From: JAAZIN01 sp033809435
GTDB taxonomy: Bacteria > Bacillota > Dethiobacteria > DTU022
Direction of reading: 5' to 3'
Length of the DNA: 22,500 bases
Assembly (NCBI GenBank): GCA_033809435.1
Contig: JAPXLS010000012.1
Location: 1-22,500 of the forward strand
A model generated the notes under the pieces. It worked only from the letters and a program-made list of their open reading frames with translations, searched no databases and was not told the origin of the DNA. The translations under genes and the position numbers were made by a program. Positions 1 through 8,039 of this stretch are shown in pieces. How positions within the stretch are numbered: position 1 is the first letter of the stretch; every line of letters starts with the position of its first letter.

Positions 1-54
1 GTTTTGGAGGGTTAAGCAGATATTCCCTTGCACTATTATATCATGAAATGGGCT

Positions 55-80
55 AAAAAGCCTTATATTTCGGGCTTTTT
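55..80 (+). terminator. Hairpin with T-run upstream of the adhesin gene
   Basis: AAAAAGCC (55-62) pairs perfectly with GGCTTTTT (73-80) around a 10-nt loop. The 3' arm ends in five T. It could terminate a gene left of the window, or act as an attenuator in the adhesin leader, since a weak promoter-like pair (TTAAGC at 12-17 and TATTAT at 34-39, 16-nt spacer) lies just before it. The sequence alone does not decide between the two. Confidence 0.45.
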
Positions 81-145
81 GGGTTGTTCAGGAAGCCCTA
101 TTTATGTACCATATTAAATATTTGATTGTAAAGGGGAGAGAAAAA

Positions 146-3100
146 ATGGGGAAAAATATTAAAAACTTGTTGGCCTGGATCATGATGCTGATGATGATGG
201 TGAATCTGATCCCTTTTCAGATGGTAGCATATGCCGAAGAAGAAGGGGCGGATGTGACGGGTGTGCTTACCGGTCTCGAGGCCGTCGTCAGCCAGGGCGG
301 AGCGCCGATTGAGGAGGGCGGCACATTAACGAGTACAGAGCCTATTTCAATAGTGATATCCTTCGGCGTACCTGTTGAAGGAGACGTACCCACCCCGGCC
401 AATCCGGTGCAGAAAGGGGACTTTGCTGATTTTGAGCTGAGCAACGCTTTTACGCTGCTTTCCGGTGCGAATATTGAGCTGAAAACCGGTGATAACATCG
501 TGGTGGGGCACGTGGAAATCACCAGGGATTCCACCACCGGGATGGTGGCGGCCAGGGTAGATTTTGACGGTGAGAATGAAGTTTTCGACGGTACATACCA
601 CTCCGTGGAATGCTATTTTAGCGCGGAGCTCGAATTTGACCCTGCCGAGGAACCCAAACCTGGCGATGAATGTGTAGTGACAATTCTTGAAAAGACCTAC
701 AAGGTCTTGATTCCGCCTCTGGAGACCGAGCATACTGTAACCAAGTCAGGGACAGCCAACCTGGCGGAGAAATATATAGAGTGGACAGTGGATGTTTCAG
801 CCAAGCAAGGCGATGAACATATCGATCTTGCAGGTTACATCTTCTCCGATGATCTGGGCGCAGTGGGGACATATATTGACGGCTCCTTCAAGGTAAACGG
901 GGTTGACCCCGACCCCGGTCCTGCGGTGGTTGATGACAGGATCGGCTACACCTTTCCCGAGGATTCCTCCAGTCCCCGGACGATCACCTTTCGCACCGCC
1001 ATAAGCGATGATGCCTACCATGCTACCACCCAGCAGAAAGTGAACAACAAAGCGCAGCTGCGCGACAGCGAAGAAAATTTCATCAAAGAGGCACAATTCG
1101 AAGTCAAATTCACGCCAAGGTGGATAGAGAAGTCAGGCACCACCAACGACAAGGGCGGCGGCAGCGGCACCTATGATCCCACGAACCGCACCATCACCTG
1201 GACCATAGAAGCCAATCACATGGAAGCAACGCTAAATAATGTGGTGATTACCGATGAACTGCCGGAGGGGCTGACATGGCAATCGGCGAAGCTGGAGAAA
1301 TGGGAAGATGATGAGTGGAAAGAGGTAGATGATCCCAAATGGGCTGAAAAGCCTGAGCAAGACAAATACGAGCTTGGCCAAATTAATGCCAAGGTTCGTC
1401 TGATCATAGTTGCTGGTGTACCCGATGAGGATTATACTTCCGGGAGGACAATTTATTACAATTCCGCCACTATCACCTGGGATGGGCTGCCGGCTCCCGG
1501 GCTGGGCACGGGTGGCGTCGGTGTTCCCGTGGGCTATGTCCCCATCGCCAAGACAGGCGCTGTTGAAAGCAGGGCCGAGGGGATCATCAAGTGGACGGTG
1601 ATGGTCGATCCCAGGGAGCAGAATATACCTGACTTGAAGGTGTACGATCTCCTCGTTTACGGCAGCAGCTCGAGCGGGTTCAATTTGAATACAGTTACGG
1701 GGATTCCCACCGGCATTCAGGGGAGCGACCTGACCCCTCGTTACGATCAAAAATATATAGACGGCACCTTTGATGGGGATGGACTCACCCCAATGGTCCA
1801 TGCCATCATGCAGGGCGGTGTCAGGGTGGCCGATCTGCTGGAGGTCACCGGATTTTCGGCCGATGATCAAAACAGTTTCAATTTCAAGACTCAAATTACA
1901 AATCCCGCTATTTTTGCCGGGAATACAAGCTCCACGCTGCGAAATACGGCAGTGCTTTTTAAAAATTACACAAGATTGAACCAAGCTTCTGATTCGGTAA
2001 CCTTTACAAGCAAAACTCTGGCCAAGGAGATGCTGAAGCGCGGCCATCTGGATAATCCCGCGCAGGGGGTAAATGATTATACAACGGACGCGAGATTGGG
2101 TTTCGATTACCAGGATAAATCTGTCATCTTCCGCCTGAGTATCAACTACGACGGCCTCGATCTGACCAACATGAAAGATGCCGCCGGCGTGGCCCTGGGC
2201 AAGGCAACCGTGACAGACACCTTGCCCGAGGGGTGGTTCTTTAGCAACATTACTGGTGATTCAGAATACCTGATCTTTGCGGGCGAAGGGATCGGCAATA
2301 CAGTGAAGGCAACGGGTGACCCTCTGGATCCTGACGAATTGGATGGGTTTAGCGCAGTATTAAATAACGAAACAGGGAAGGCCACCTTTACCTTCGAGAC
2401 GCTGGATCAGCCCTATGTGATCCTGGTGAAGGCAAGGCCGACAGCCGCTACCGCCGCCGGGTATTTCAGTGAGAATGGGATAGCAACGGTGGCAAACGGG
2501 GTTTACCTGAAAACCGAAAAATGGACGTCCGGGGTGTCTGTTACCAGAAATGTCACTGTCGAGAGCAAGTTACTGGACAAAAATTACACCATACCGGAAA
2601 TCGGGGTATTGAAGTGGACGGTGGATTACCGGCCCTATGACCTCTTCCAGCAGGGAACAAAACTGAAAGATAAAATTCCGGAAGGGTTGGAGCTGAGAAC
2701 AGACTCGGCCGGGGCTCTGCTGGTCGAGGGGAACATCACGGCCCATGAGATGACCCTAAACAACGATGGCAGCTATACGCAGGGTGAGGAGGTAACCCTC
2801 GTCACAGGCAGCAACCTGTTCTACGATAACGAAGGACGTTTCCTGAGCTTCACCATTCCTGATCCCAGCAAGGGTTACAGCTTCAGTTATATCACCGACA
2901 TAACGGGGATTCCGGAAGAAATAACTAACAGGGTGGTGCTCTGTGATGAAGGGAGCGAACAGGAAGAATCGCACAAATCCTACTCCATCACCGCGGCGGA
3001 CGGCGGCGCCAGCCTGAGAAGAAACGGTTGGATGGAGATCGAGAAAAGGGACGGCTCAACAAACGCATTGTTGCCTGGGATGGAATTTACCCTCTTTGCG

Positions 3101-4819
3101 ACAGATGGGATTACAGTTATCCGCAGAGGGGTCACCGGTGCTGACGGCACTCTCAGATTCAAGGTGATCCCCGACGGCGAATACATTTTTAGAGAAACAG
3201 CGGCGCCCGAAGGCTATGGGCTCGAAGGGGTGGATCATACCCTTACGGTGGTCACGATTGATGGTGTCCCCACTGCCTCCATCGATGGGAAGGGGGGGGC
3301 AGATGCCCACAAGATTGCCATTCGGAATTACCGTGAAGGTACCGTGGGAAGTCTGACCGTACGAAAAATGGTAGACGGAAACGCCGCAGACAGCACGAAA
3401 AAGTTCGACTTTACAGTGACCTTTGATCTTCCCGCAGGCACCTCTGAAGGCACTTACGATACCTATACTTACAATTCGGAAAATGCTTTACTGGGCATGG
3501 GCGCCATCATCAATGGGGGTACCATTTCCCTGGCCCACGGCGAGAGAATCATCATCACCGGGCTGCCAAAGGATACGGTATATACCGTCACCGAGGAGGA
3601 CTGCCGGGGCGAAAGCTACGTCACTGTCAGCGAGGATGAAAATGGAACCATCATTGCCGATGAAACGGTCAGTGCCGCTTTTACCAATACCAGGAATGTG
3701 GGCAGCCTGACCATTACCAAGAATGTTGCCGGCAACGGCGGCGATTATGAAAAAGAGTTCGAATTTACGGTAGAATTTACCCCTCCCGAAGGTATGCCCG
3801 ATAGCTATCCCTTCAGCGGGGAAGGTGTTTTCCTGGGCGTGACCATTGCAAGTGGTGACACCATCTTTCTGGCTCACGGGCAGAGTATCACCATCGAGGA
3901 TCTGCCCGAGGGGACGGTTTATACTGTCACAGAAAAAGATTATACCGGTGACGCCTATGTTAGCAGCGGCTTGATTGCAAGCGGCGTCATCGCTACCGCT
4001 GTGGAGTCTGTTGCCGGGTTCACCAATACCAGGAATGTGGGCAGCCTGACCATTACCAAGACCGTGGCCGGCAACGGCGGCGATCTTGAAAAAGAATTCG
4101 AGTTCACCGTGGAGCTGACTCCTCCCGAGGGCATGCCCACCACCTACAGCTACACAGGGGAGGGCGTCCCCGATGGCACCATCACCAGCGGTGATAAGAT
4201 CACCCTGTCCCACGGGCAGAGAGTCACCATCGAGGAGCTGCCCGTGGGGACGGTTTATACCGTCATGGAGGCCGACTACACCTCTGACTACTATGTGACG
4301 GGCAGTGTCGGGGCCGGCGGGACCATTGCTACCGGTGAAACTGTTGCCGCATTCACCAACACAAGAAAAGTGAGCACTCTGATGATCAAAAAGACAGTCG
4401 GCGGTGCTCTGGGCGATCAGGACCGCGATTTTACTTTTGTTGTTAACCTGGAAGCAGGCGGCAGCTACCGCTACTGGGGCAGCAAAACCGGCACTATCGA
4501 AAGCGGGCAGGCCATCACCCTGAAGCATGATGAATATATTGTCATTGAAGGAATCCCCGTTGACACGGGCTACCGGGTGACCGAGGTTGAAGCCAACCGG
4601 GATGGTTACAGGACCACCTCCACCGGAGCCGAGGGCAAGATCACCACGGCAGGCAAGACGGCGGCTTTTGTGAACATAAAAGGTGATCTTACCAACACCG
4701 GCGCCGGCGGCCTGAACACTATCTGGGGTATGTTGCTGATAGTTTCTCTCTCTATGTTCCTTACGGTAACCGGTTTAATCTTGACCTCCCGTAACAAGAG
4801 AAGCCGGCGCAGCCACTAG
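146..4819 (+). CDS. Large secreted multi-domain adhesin (Cna-B/SpaA-type and DUF5979-like repeats, C-terminal anchor)
   Basis: Cell-surface protein of 1557 aa. The ATG at 146 is preferred over an in-frame ATG at 104 because AAGGGGAG lies 7 nt before it and it opens directly onto a signal peptide: Lys-rich start, hydrophobic Met/Leu core, AYAEEE cleavage region near residue 32. Five beta-sandwich-like modules follow, starting near residues 198, 327, 466, 624 and 806, with recurring ITWTI/IKWTV strands; three also carry LPEG or IPEG (such as DELPEGLTW). A SpaA/Cna-B fold spans about 959-1062 (FRETAAPEGYGL). Four tandem DUF5979-like repeats fill about 1068-1511 (GSLTITK, AAFTNT). The end has LTNTG (1515-1519), a membrane helix (about 1524-1548) and a basic tail, resembling a sortase signal with Thr in place of Pro. 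Role inferred: adhesion to cells or substrate. The ligand is unknown and no sortase gene is in the window. Confidence 0.9.
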   Translation: MGKNIKNLLAWIMMLMMMVNLIPFQMVAYAEEEGADVTGVLTGLEAVVSQGGAPIEEGGTLTSTEPISIVISFGVPVEGDVPTPANPVQKGDFADFELSNAFTLLSGANIELKTGDNIVVGHVEITRDSTTGMVAARVDFDGENEVFDGTYHSVECYFSAELEFDPAEEPKPGDECVVTILEKTYKVLIPPLETEHTVTKSGTANLAEKYIEWTVDVSAKQGDEHIDLAGYIFSDDLGAVGTYIDGSFKVNGVDPDPGPAVVDDRIGYTFPEDSSSPRTITFRTAISDDAYHATTQQKVNNKAQLRDSEENFIKEAQFEVKFTPRWIEKSGTTNDKGGGSGTYDPTNRTITWTIEANHMEATLNNVVITDELPEGLTWQSAKLEKWEDDEWKEVDDPKWAEKPEQDKYELGQINAKVRLIIVAGVPDEDYTSGRTIYYNSATITWDGLPAPGLGTGGVGVPVGYVPIAKTGAVESRAEGIIKWTVMVDPREQNIPDLKVYDLLVYGSSSSGFNLNTVTGIPTGIQGSDLTPRYDQKYIDGTFDGDGLTPMVHAIMQGGVRVADLLEVTGFSADDQNSFNFKTQITNPAIFAGNTSSTLRNTAVLFKNYTRLNQASDSVTFTSKTLAKEMLKRGHLDNPAQGVNDYTTDARLGFDYQDKSVIFRLSINYDGLDLTNMKDAAGVALGKATVTDTLPEGWFFSNITGDSEYLIFAGEGIGNTVKATGDPLDPDELDGFSAVLNNETGKATFTFETLDQPYVILVKARPTAATAAGYFSENGIATVANGVYLKTEKWTSGVSVTRNVTVESKLLDKNYTIPEIGVLKWTVDYRPYDLFQQGTKLKDKIPEGLELRTDSAGALLVEGNITAHEMTLNNDGSYTQGEEVTLVTGSNLFYDNEGRFLSFTIPDPSKGYSFSYITDITGIPEEITNRVVLCDEGSEQEESHKSYSITAADGGASLRRNGWMEIEKRDGSTNALLPGMEFTLFATDGITVIRRGVTGADGTLRFKVIPDGEYIFRETAAPEGYGLEGVDHTLTVVTIDGVPTASIDGKGGADAHKIAIRNYREGTVGSLTVRKMVDGNAADSTKKFDFTVTFDLPAGTSEGTYDTYTYNSENALLGMGAIINGGTISLAHGERIIITGLPKDTVYTVTEEDCRGESYVTVSEDENGTIIADETVSAAFTNTRNVGSLTITKNVAGNGGDYEKEFEFTVEFTPPEGMPDSYPFSGEGVFLGVTIASGDTIFLAHGQSITIEDLPEGTVYTVTEKDYTGDAYVSSGLIASGVIATAVESVAGFTNTRNVGSLTITKTVAGNGGDLEKEFEFTVELTPPEGMPTTYSYTGEGVPDGTITSGDKITLSHGQRVTIEELPVGTVYTVMEADYTSDYYVTGSVGAGGTIATGETVAAFTNTRKVSTLMIKKTVGGALGDQDRDFTFVVNLEAGGSYRYWGSKTGTIESGQAITLKHDEYIVIEGIPVDTGYRVTEVEANRDGYRTTSTGAEGKITTAGKTAAFVNIKGDLTNTGAGGLNTIWGMLLIVSLSMFLTVTGLILTSRNKRSRRSH
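3347..4680 (+). repeat. Four tandem ~110-aa repeats in the adhesin gene
   Basis: Repeat units begin at 3347, 3701, 4040 and 4373, each opening with a GSLT(V/I)xK-type strand and closing with AAFTNTR or a similar strand. Units 2 and 3 share an exact 40-bp run (3683-3722 equals 4022-4061), which points to recent duplication or gene conversion. Unit 4 is the most diverged. Confidence 0.85.
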
Positions 4820-4850
4820 AGGCAGTTCATATTTGGCCATTCTGATTTAT

Positions 4851-4873
4851 GGGGCGGGCCTTGTGCCCGCCCC
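4851..4873 (+). terminator. Hairpin after the adhesin gene
   Basis: GGGGCGGGC (4851-4859) pairs perfectly with GCCCGCCCC (4865-4873) around a 5-nt loop, 31 nt after the adhesin stop. No T-run follows, so it is either a weak intrinsic terminator or an mRNA 3'-end stabiliser. Confidence 0.55.
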
Positions 4874-4894
4874 CCTTGATCATGGGGATGTTTT

Positions 4895-4970
4895 GGCAAC
4901 CACAAGGATTGCTCCTGCAGCGGATCATAATCAGGAGCAGCGCCTTTAGAGGTCGGCCTTTGTGATTGCC
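4895..4970. repeat. Nested inverted repeat in the intergenic region
   Basis: The 310-nt gap 4820-5129 holds no gene. Inside it, TGCTCCTG (4910-4917) pairs with CAGGAGCA (4932-4939). An outer imperfect pair, GGCAACCACAAGG (4895-4907) with CCTTTGTGATTGCC (4957-4970), encloses it. The whole could fold as a two-tier stem of about 76 nt. It might be a degenerate MITE-like element or a structured RNA; no family is recognised. Confidence 0.4.
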
Positions 4971-5051
4971 CGGCCCCACTGTAAAACATGAGTCATAGTC
5001 ACCGCTCCCCTGACCTAAAGACGGCCAGGGGCACCGCATTTTTCTCTGCAC

Positions 5052-5080
5052 TTGTAAGACACCCCGGGATCAGTTATAGT
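5052..5080 (+). promoter_or_regulatory. Promoter of the acyl-CoA synthetase gene
   Basis: TTGTAA (5052-5057) and TATAGT (5075-5080) are separated by exactly 17 nt, a good sigma-A-type match. Transcription would start near 5087, giving a leader of about 43 nt that ends in CGGAGGTG before the ATG at 5130. Confidence 0.55.
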
Positions 5081-5129
5081 TTAATAATCATACCCAATAC
5101 TATTTCTAACATATTTCGGAGGTGTTTCA

Positions 5130-6836
5130 ATGAAGGATATACCACTATACGAGGTCAGGAAGATTCGCGATTTGCGGGACATGCTCCGGCAAAGCGTGGA
5201 GCAGTACGGGGAAAGCACCGCCTTCATGGTCAAGAAAAAGCGGGGCGGCCCGTACACCGATGTGTCCATGCGGCAGTTCTCCGATGATGTGGATGCCCTG
5301 GGCACGGCGCTGCTTCGCCATACGCCCGCCGGCAGCCGTGTGGCCATCCTGGCCGAGACGCGCTACGAATGGTACGTCTCCTATCTAGCCGTAACGAACG
5401 GCACAGGTATCGTGGTGCCTCTGGATAAAGAGCTGCCGGGCCAGGAAATTGCCGGCATGCTCAACCGGGCCGAGGTGGATGTGCTGATCTATGCTGCCTC
5501 GAAACAGAGCCTTGTTGACGAAATCAGGGATCATATTCCGTGCGTGAAGAAATATATCTGCATGGATCGCCCCGGCGAAGGCCAGGAGGCACACTACTTC
5601 CGGGACCTGCTGGAAGAGGGACGCAATCTCCTGGCGGAAGGGGATCGCGCCTTTCTTGATGCGCCCATAGACCCCGAGGCCATGACCATCCTGCTCTTTA
5701 CCAGCGGTACCACGGACAAGGCCAAGGCGGTGATGCTCTCCCAGAAGAATATCTGCGCCAACCTCGAGGGGATGTGCTCCATGCTCTACATCGGCCCGGG
5801 GGACAGGTTCCTCTCGGTGCTGCCGCTGCATCATACCTATGAATGCACCTGCGGCTTTCTCTGTCCCCTGTACCGCGGCTGCACCATTGCCGTCTGCGAG
5901 GGGTTGCTTCAGATCACGCAGAACATCAAGGAGAGCAAACCCACCATGATCCTGGTGGTGCCGCTCATGCTGGAGCTGTTCCACCGGGCCATCATGAAGA
6001 AAGCCAAGGCCACCCCCGAAATGGCCCGTAAATTCGAATTCGGGCGGAAGCTGACGCGAACCCTGCGGCGCTTCGGCATCGACCTGCGGCGCAAAATATT
6101 TGCTCCCGTGCACGAGAACTTCGGCGGCAACCTGCGCATGCTTATCTCCGGCGGCGCCTCCATAGATCCGCAGATTTTGAAAGATATGCAGGATCTGGGC
6201 ATCGCCGCCCTGCAGGGCTACGGACTGACGGAATGCGCGCCCATCCTGGCCCTGAACCGGGATGTGGACTTCAATGATCGCGCCGCCGGCCTGCCGCTGC
6301 CCGGCGTGGAGATGAGAGTTATCGACAGGGATGAGGAGGGCATCGGTGAAATCATCGGCCGCGGGCCCAATGTCATGCTCGGCTACTACAAGAACCCGGA
6401 AGCAACGGCCGAGGTCATAGACGAGGAGGGTTTCTACCATACCGGGGACCTGGGCTATATAGACAAGGAAGGCTTTGTGATCGTCACCGGCCGCAAGAAA
6501 AATGTGATTATCTCGAAAAACGGCAAGAATATTTTCCCCGAGGAGATCGAATCGCTGCTCTCGCTTTCCCCCTATGTGGCCGAATCGCTGGTTTCCGGCG
6601 AGAGTAATGAGCATGACGATGTGATCATCACGGCCGAGATCTTTCCCGATATGGAGGCCGTGGGAGAACGCCTGGGAGCAGATCCCGATGAGGAGGGCAT
6701 TCAGGCGCTGCTGGAGGCAGAGGTCAAGAAGGTCAACGAGCAGCTGGTATCATACAAGCGCGTCCGCCGGGTGCTCTACCGCGACAGCGAATTCGAGAAG
6801 ACCACGTCGAGGAAGATCCGGCGCCAGTACAAATGA
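5130..6836 (+). CDS. AMP-forming long-chain acyl-CoA synthetase
   Basis: Member of the ANL superfamily, 568 aa. It activates a carboxylic acid, probably a fatty acid, with ATP to acyl-AMP and then acyl-CoA in the cytoplasm. Visible motifs: the phosphate-binding loop FTSGTTDKAKAVMLS (about 190-204), with DKAKA in place of the common GxPKG; GYGLTE (363-368); TGDLG (438-442); the hinge TGRKKN (453-458); and the C-terminal KTTSRKIRR, whose K562 corresponds to the catalytic lysine of the thioester-forming domain. Length and motif order are complete. The start is set by CGGAGGTG 6 nt upstream. It stands alone between its own promoter and a strong terminator. Chain-length specificity cannot be read from the sequence, and a role in lipid turnover rather than degradation is possible because no beta-oxidation genes are nearby. 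Confidence 0.9.
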   Translation: MKDIPLYEVRKIRDLRDMLRQSVEQYGESTAFMVKKKRGGPYTDVSMRQFSDDVDALGTALLRHTPAGSRVAILAETRYEWYVSYLAVTNGTGIVVPLDKELPGQEIAGMLNRAEVDVLIYAASKQSLVDEIRDHIPCVKKYICMDRPGEGQEAHYFRDLLEEGRNLLAEGDRAFLDAPIDPEAMTILLFTSGTTDKAKAVMLSQKNICANLEGMCSMLYIGPGDRFLSVLPLHHTYECTCGFLCPLYRGCTIAVCEGLLQITQNIKESKPTMILVVPLMLELFHRAIMKKAKATPEMARKFEFGRKLTRTLRRFGIDLRRKIFAPVHENFGGNLRMLISGGASIDPQILKDMQDLGIAALQGYGLTECAPILALNRDVDFNDRAAGLPLPGVEMRVIDRDEEGIGEIIGRGPNVMLGYYKNPEATAEVIDEEGFYHTGDLGYIDKEGFVIVTGRKKNVIISKNGKNIFPEEIESLLSLSPYVAESLVSGESNEHDDVIITAEIFPDMEAVGERLGADPDEEGIQALLEAEVKKVNEQLVSYKRVRRVLYRDSEFEKTTSRKIRRQYK

Positions 6837-6862
6837 GCCGGAGGGACGTTGATTTTGACTCA
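6837..6862 (+). repeat. 26-bp dispersed repeat, copy 1
   Basis: GCCGGAGGGACGTTGA followed by TTTTGACTCA starts directly after the TGA stop of the acyl-CoA synthetase. A second copy with one mismatch lies at 17504-17529. It leads straight into the terminator at 6865. Confidence 0.7.
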
Positions 6863-6864
6863 GG

Positions 6865-6893
6865 AAAAGGGGCGAGCAATGCTCGCCCCTTTT
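6865..6893 (+). terminator. Strong intrinsic terminator of the acyl-CoA synthetase gene
   Basis: AAAAGGGGCGAGC (6865-6877) pairs perfectly over 13 bp with GCTCGCCCCTTTT (6881-6893) around a 3-nt loop. The A/T ends supply the U-tract. It lies 28 nt after the stop codon and 6 nt before the 5' end of the group II intron, matching the terminator-adjacent insertion preference of bacterial class C introns. Confidence 0.85.
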
Positions 6894-6899
6894 CTTGGG

Positions 6900-7512
6900 G
6901 TGCGCCCGGCATGGGTGCAGTCTAACGGGTGCAAGTCCCGAGTGCAGGTTGATAGTGCCGAGCACATAGCTGAAGGCAAGGGTGTCCATCGAGAGGTGGA
7001 ATCTGAAGGAAGCCGGAGGCAAACTTCTGGCCTGACGAACAGGAATCACATCAGGCGCTGTAGGCTGGGTAAGGTTGCCTAACAAACTGAAGCCCTAAAC
7101 TATCCGGAAGCCTACGGTGTAGATGTGGCAGGCAGATGGAAAGAAAGACCGCGCTCTTACCCGGGGAGGTCTCACGGACGGGTGGAAACAGAGTATGAAA
7201 CCCGGTTGAAACAAGATTTGCCGTGAGAAGTCAGCAGAGGCCATAGTACGCAGATACTGCGGAAGGGCCGAACCAAAGAAGGTGAGGGTCAATGAAAGTC
7301 ACTGAAAGTGGTGCTACAAAACACAGACAACTTCAAATTGAAGACTACCTGCAAAGGGTATCTGCGGAACAGAGAGAGTATGCAGAAGTGTGCGAGCCGC
7401 CCAAGATGGCTGAAACCGACACCACCAAACTTTGGAACCGCCGTATACCGAACGGTACGTACGGTGGTGTGGGAGGACGGCTGCTCAATTAATGAGCAGC
7501 CTCCTACCCGAT
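6900..7512 (+). mobile_element. Group IIC intron with its protein gene almost wholly deleted
   Basis: The 5' end GTGCGCCCGGCATGGGTGCA, the GGAATCTGAAGGAAGC block near 7000-7015 and the ACCCGGGGAGGTCT block near 7159-7172 closely resemble, from memory, the ribozyme core of the Oceanobacillus iheyensis class C intron. Domain V is intact at about 7437-7468: CCGCCGTA pairs with TACGGTGG, TACC-GAAC-GGTA forms the tip, and the catalytic triad is CGC at 7439-7441. Domain VI (about 7469-7512) has stem GGCTGCTC/GAGCAGCC and an unpaired A at 7506, seven positions from the AT end. At 613 nt there is no room for a reverse transcriptase/maturase, so any mobility or assisted splicing must come from elsewhere. 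Insertion directly after a terminator hairpin is the known habit of class C introns. Self-splicing is plausible but not shown. Confidence 0.88.
7292..7492 (+). pseudogene. Short ORF inside the intron, probable leftover of the intron-encoded protein
   Basis: An ATG at 7292 follows GGTGAGGG in the position where intron-encoded maturases normally begin. About 37 residues (MKVTESGATKHRQLQ onward) look protein-like. The frame then runs through domains IV-V, where the sequence is ribozyme RNA rather than coding, and stops at 7490-7492. No reverse transcriptase, maturase or endonuclease motif is present. The simplest reading is an internal deletion that joined the maturase N-terminus to the 3' part of the intron, near 7400. 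That this N-terminus belongs to a maturase is inferred from position, not from a motif. Confidence 0.5.
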
Positions 7513-7530
7513 CGGTTAAAATTGCATGCA

Positions 7531-7548
7531 TTCGCACCCTGGTGCGAA
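7531..7548 (-). terminator. Perfect palindromic hairpin between the intron and the DUF4870 gene
   Basis: TTCGCACC and GGTGCGAA are separated by 2 nt, flanked by GCATGC at 7524-7529 and 7557-7562. On the minus strand it lies about 20 nt after the DUF4870 stop and is followed by AATTTT, so it probably ends that transcript. Confidence 0.5.
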
Positions 7549-7568
7549 CCGGTTACGCATGCCCGGGC

Positions 7569-8039
7569 TCAGGCGCTTTTGTGAAACATCCCTTCGCCCG
7601 CCTCGGCCATCTTGACGGCAAGGTTGCCGAGCACGGGCAGTCTGTATTCCTTGTACTGAAAACCGTTTACCACAGCAATGATGGCCAGCACCAGAATGGC
7701 CAGGGAGAGAACCGTCCCGATAAAGCCGATGGCGCCGATAATGCCCAGAGCCGCTCCCGGGGAAGATAAATACAGAGAGGGGGTGACCAGTGCGAAGGCC
7801 AGTGATACCAATAATCTTAGAACGAGACCGAGTACATTCAGGGCGAAGCCCTGCATGGCATGGAAGCGGACGAAATTGCTCTCTTTTTCGAGAATAAATA
7901 TTACCAGCGGCACCAGAAAAGCAACATAATTGATATAGGGAATCCAACTTACTACCACGCCTCCCAGATAGGCAATAAGGACGGCAATATTTGCATCCAT
8001 GCCCAGGGAAGACCTGTGGGGTTCAACGGTAACGGTCAA
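7569..8039 (-). CDS. DUF4870-family (Tic20-like) membrane protein
   Basis: Small integral membrane protein, 156 aa from a TTG at 8039. That start is chosen because GGAGGG lies 6 nt upstream (8046-8051 on the plus strand), while in-frame ATGs at 8144, 8078 and 8000 lack a good site. The family signature is clear: SSLGMDANIAVLIAYLGG near the N-terminus, then a membrane segment, then FILEKESNFVRFHAMQG, followed by two or three more hydrophobic helices. The function of bacterial DUF4870 proteins is not established. The gene is monocistronic and transcribed away from the oxidoreductase operon. Confidence 0.8.
   Translation of the reverse strand: MTVTVEPHRSSLGMDANIAVLIAYLGGVVVSWIPYINYVAFLVPLVIFILEKESNFVRFHAMQGFALNVLGLVLRLLVSLAFALVTPSLYLSSPGAALGIIGAIGFIGTVLSLAILVLAIIAVVNGFQYKEYRLPVLGNLAVKMAEAGEGMFHKSA

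Noticed and set aside
3488..4528. 346-codon minus-strand ORF antisense to the adhesin repeats
   Set aside because: It mirrors the repeat region of a clearly real plus-strand gene, has no ribosome binding site or domain, and is explained by repeat composition.
5385..6614. 409-codon minus-strand ORF over the acyl-CoA synthetase
   Set aside because: Shadow frame of a gene with complete family motifs; His/Gln/Gly-rich with no recognisable domain.
7531..7548. attC-like recombination site as the group IIC intron target
   Set aside because: Class C introns can use integron attC sites, but no integrase, cassette or attC core pair is present; the adjacent terminator explains the insertion better.
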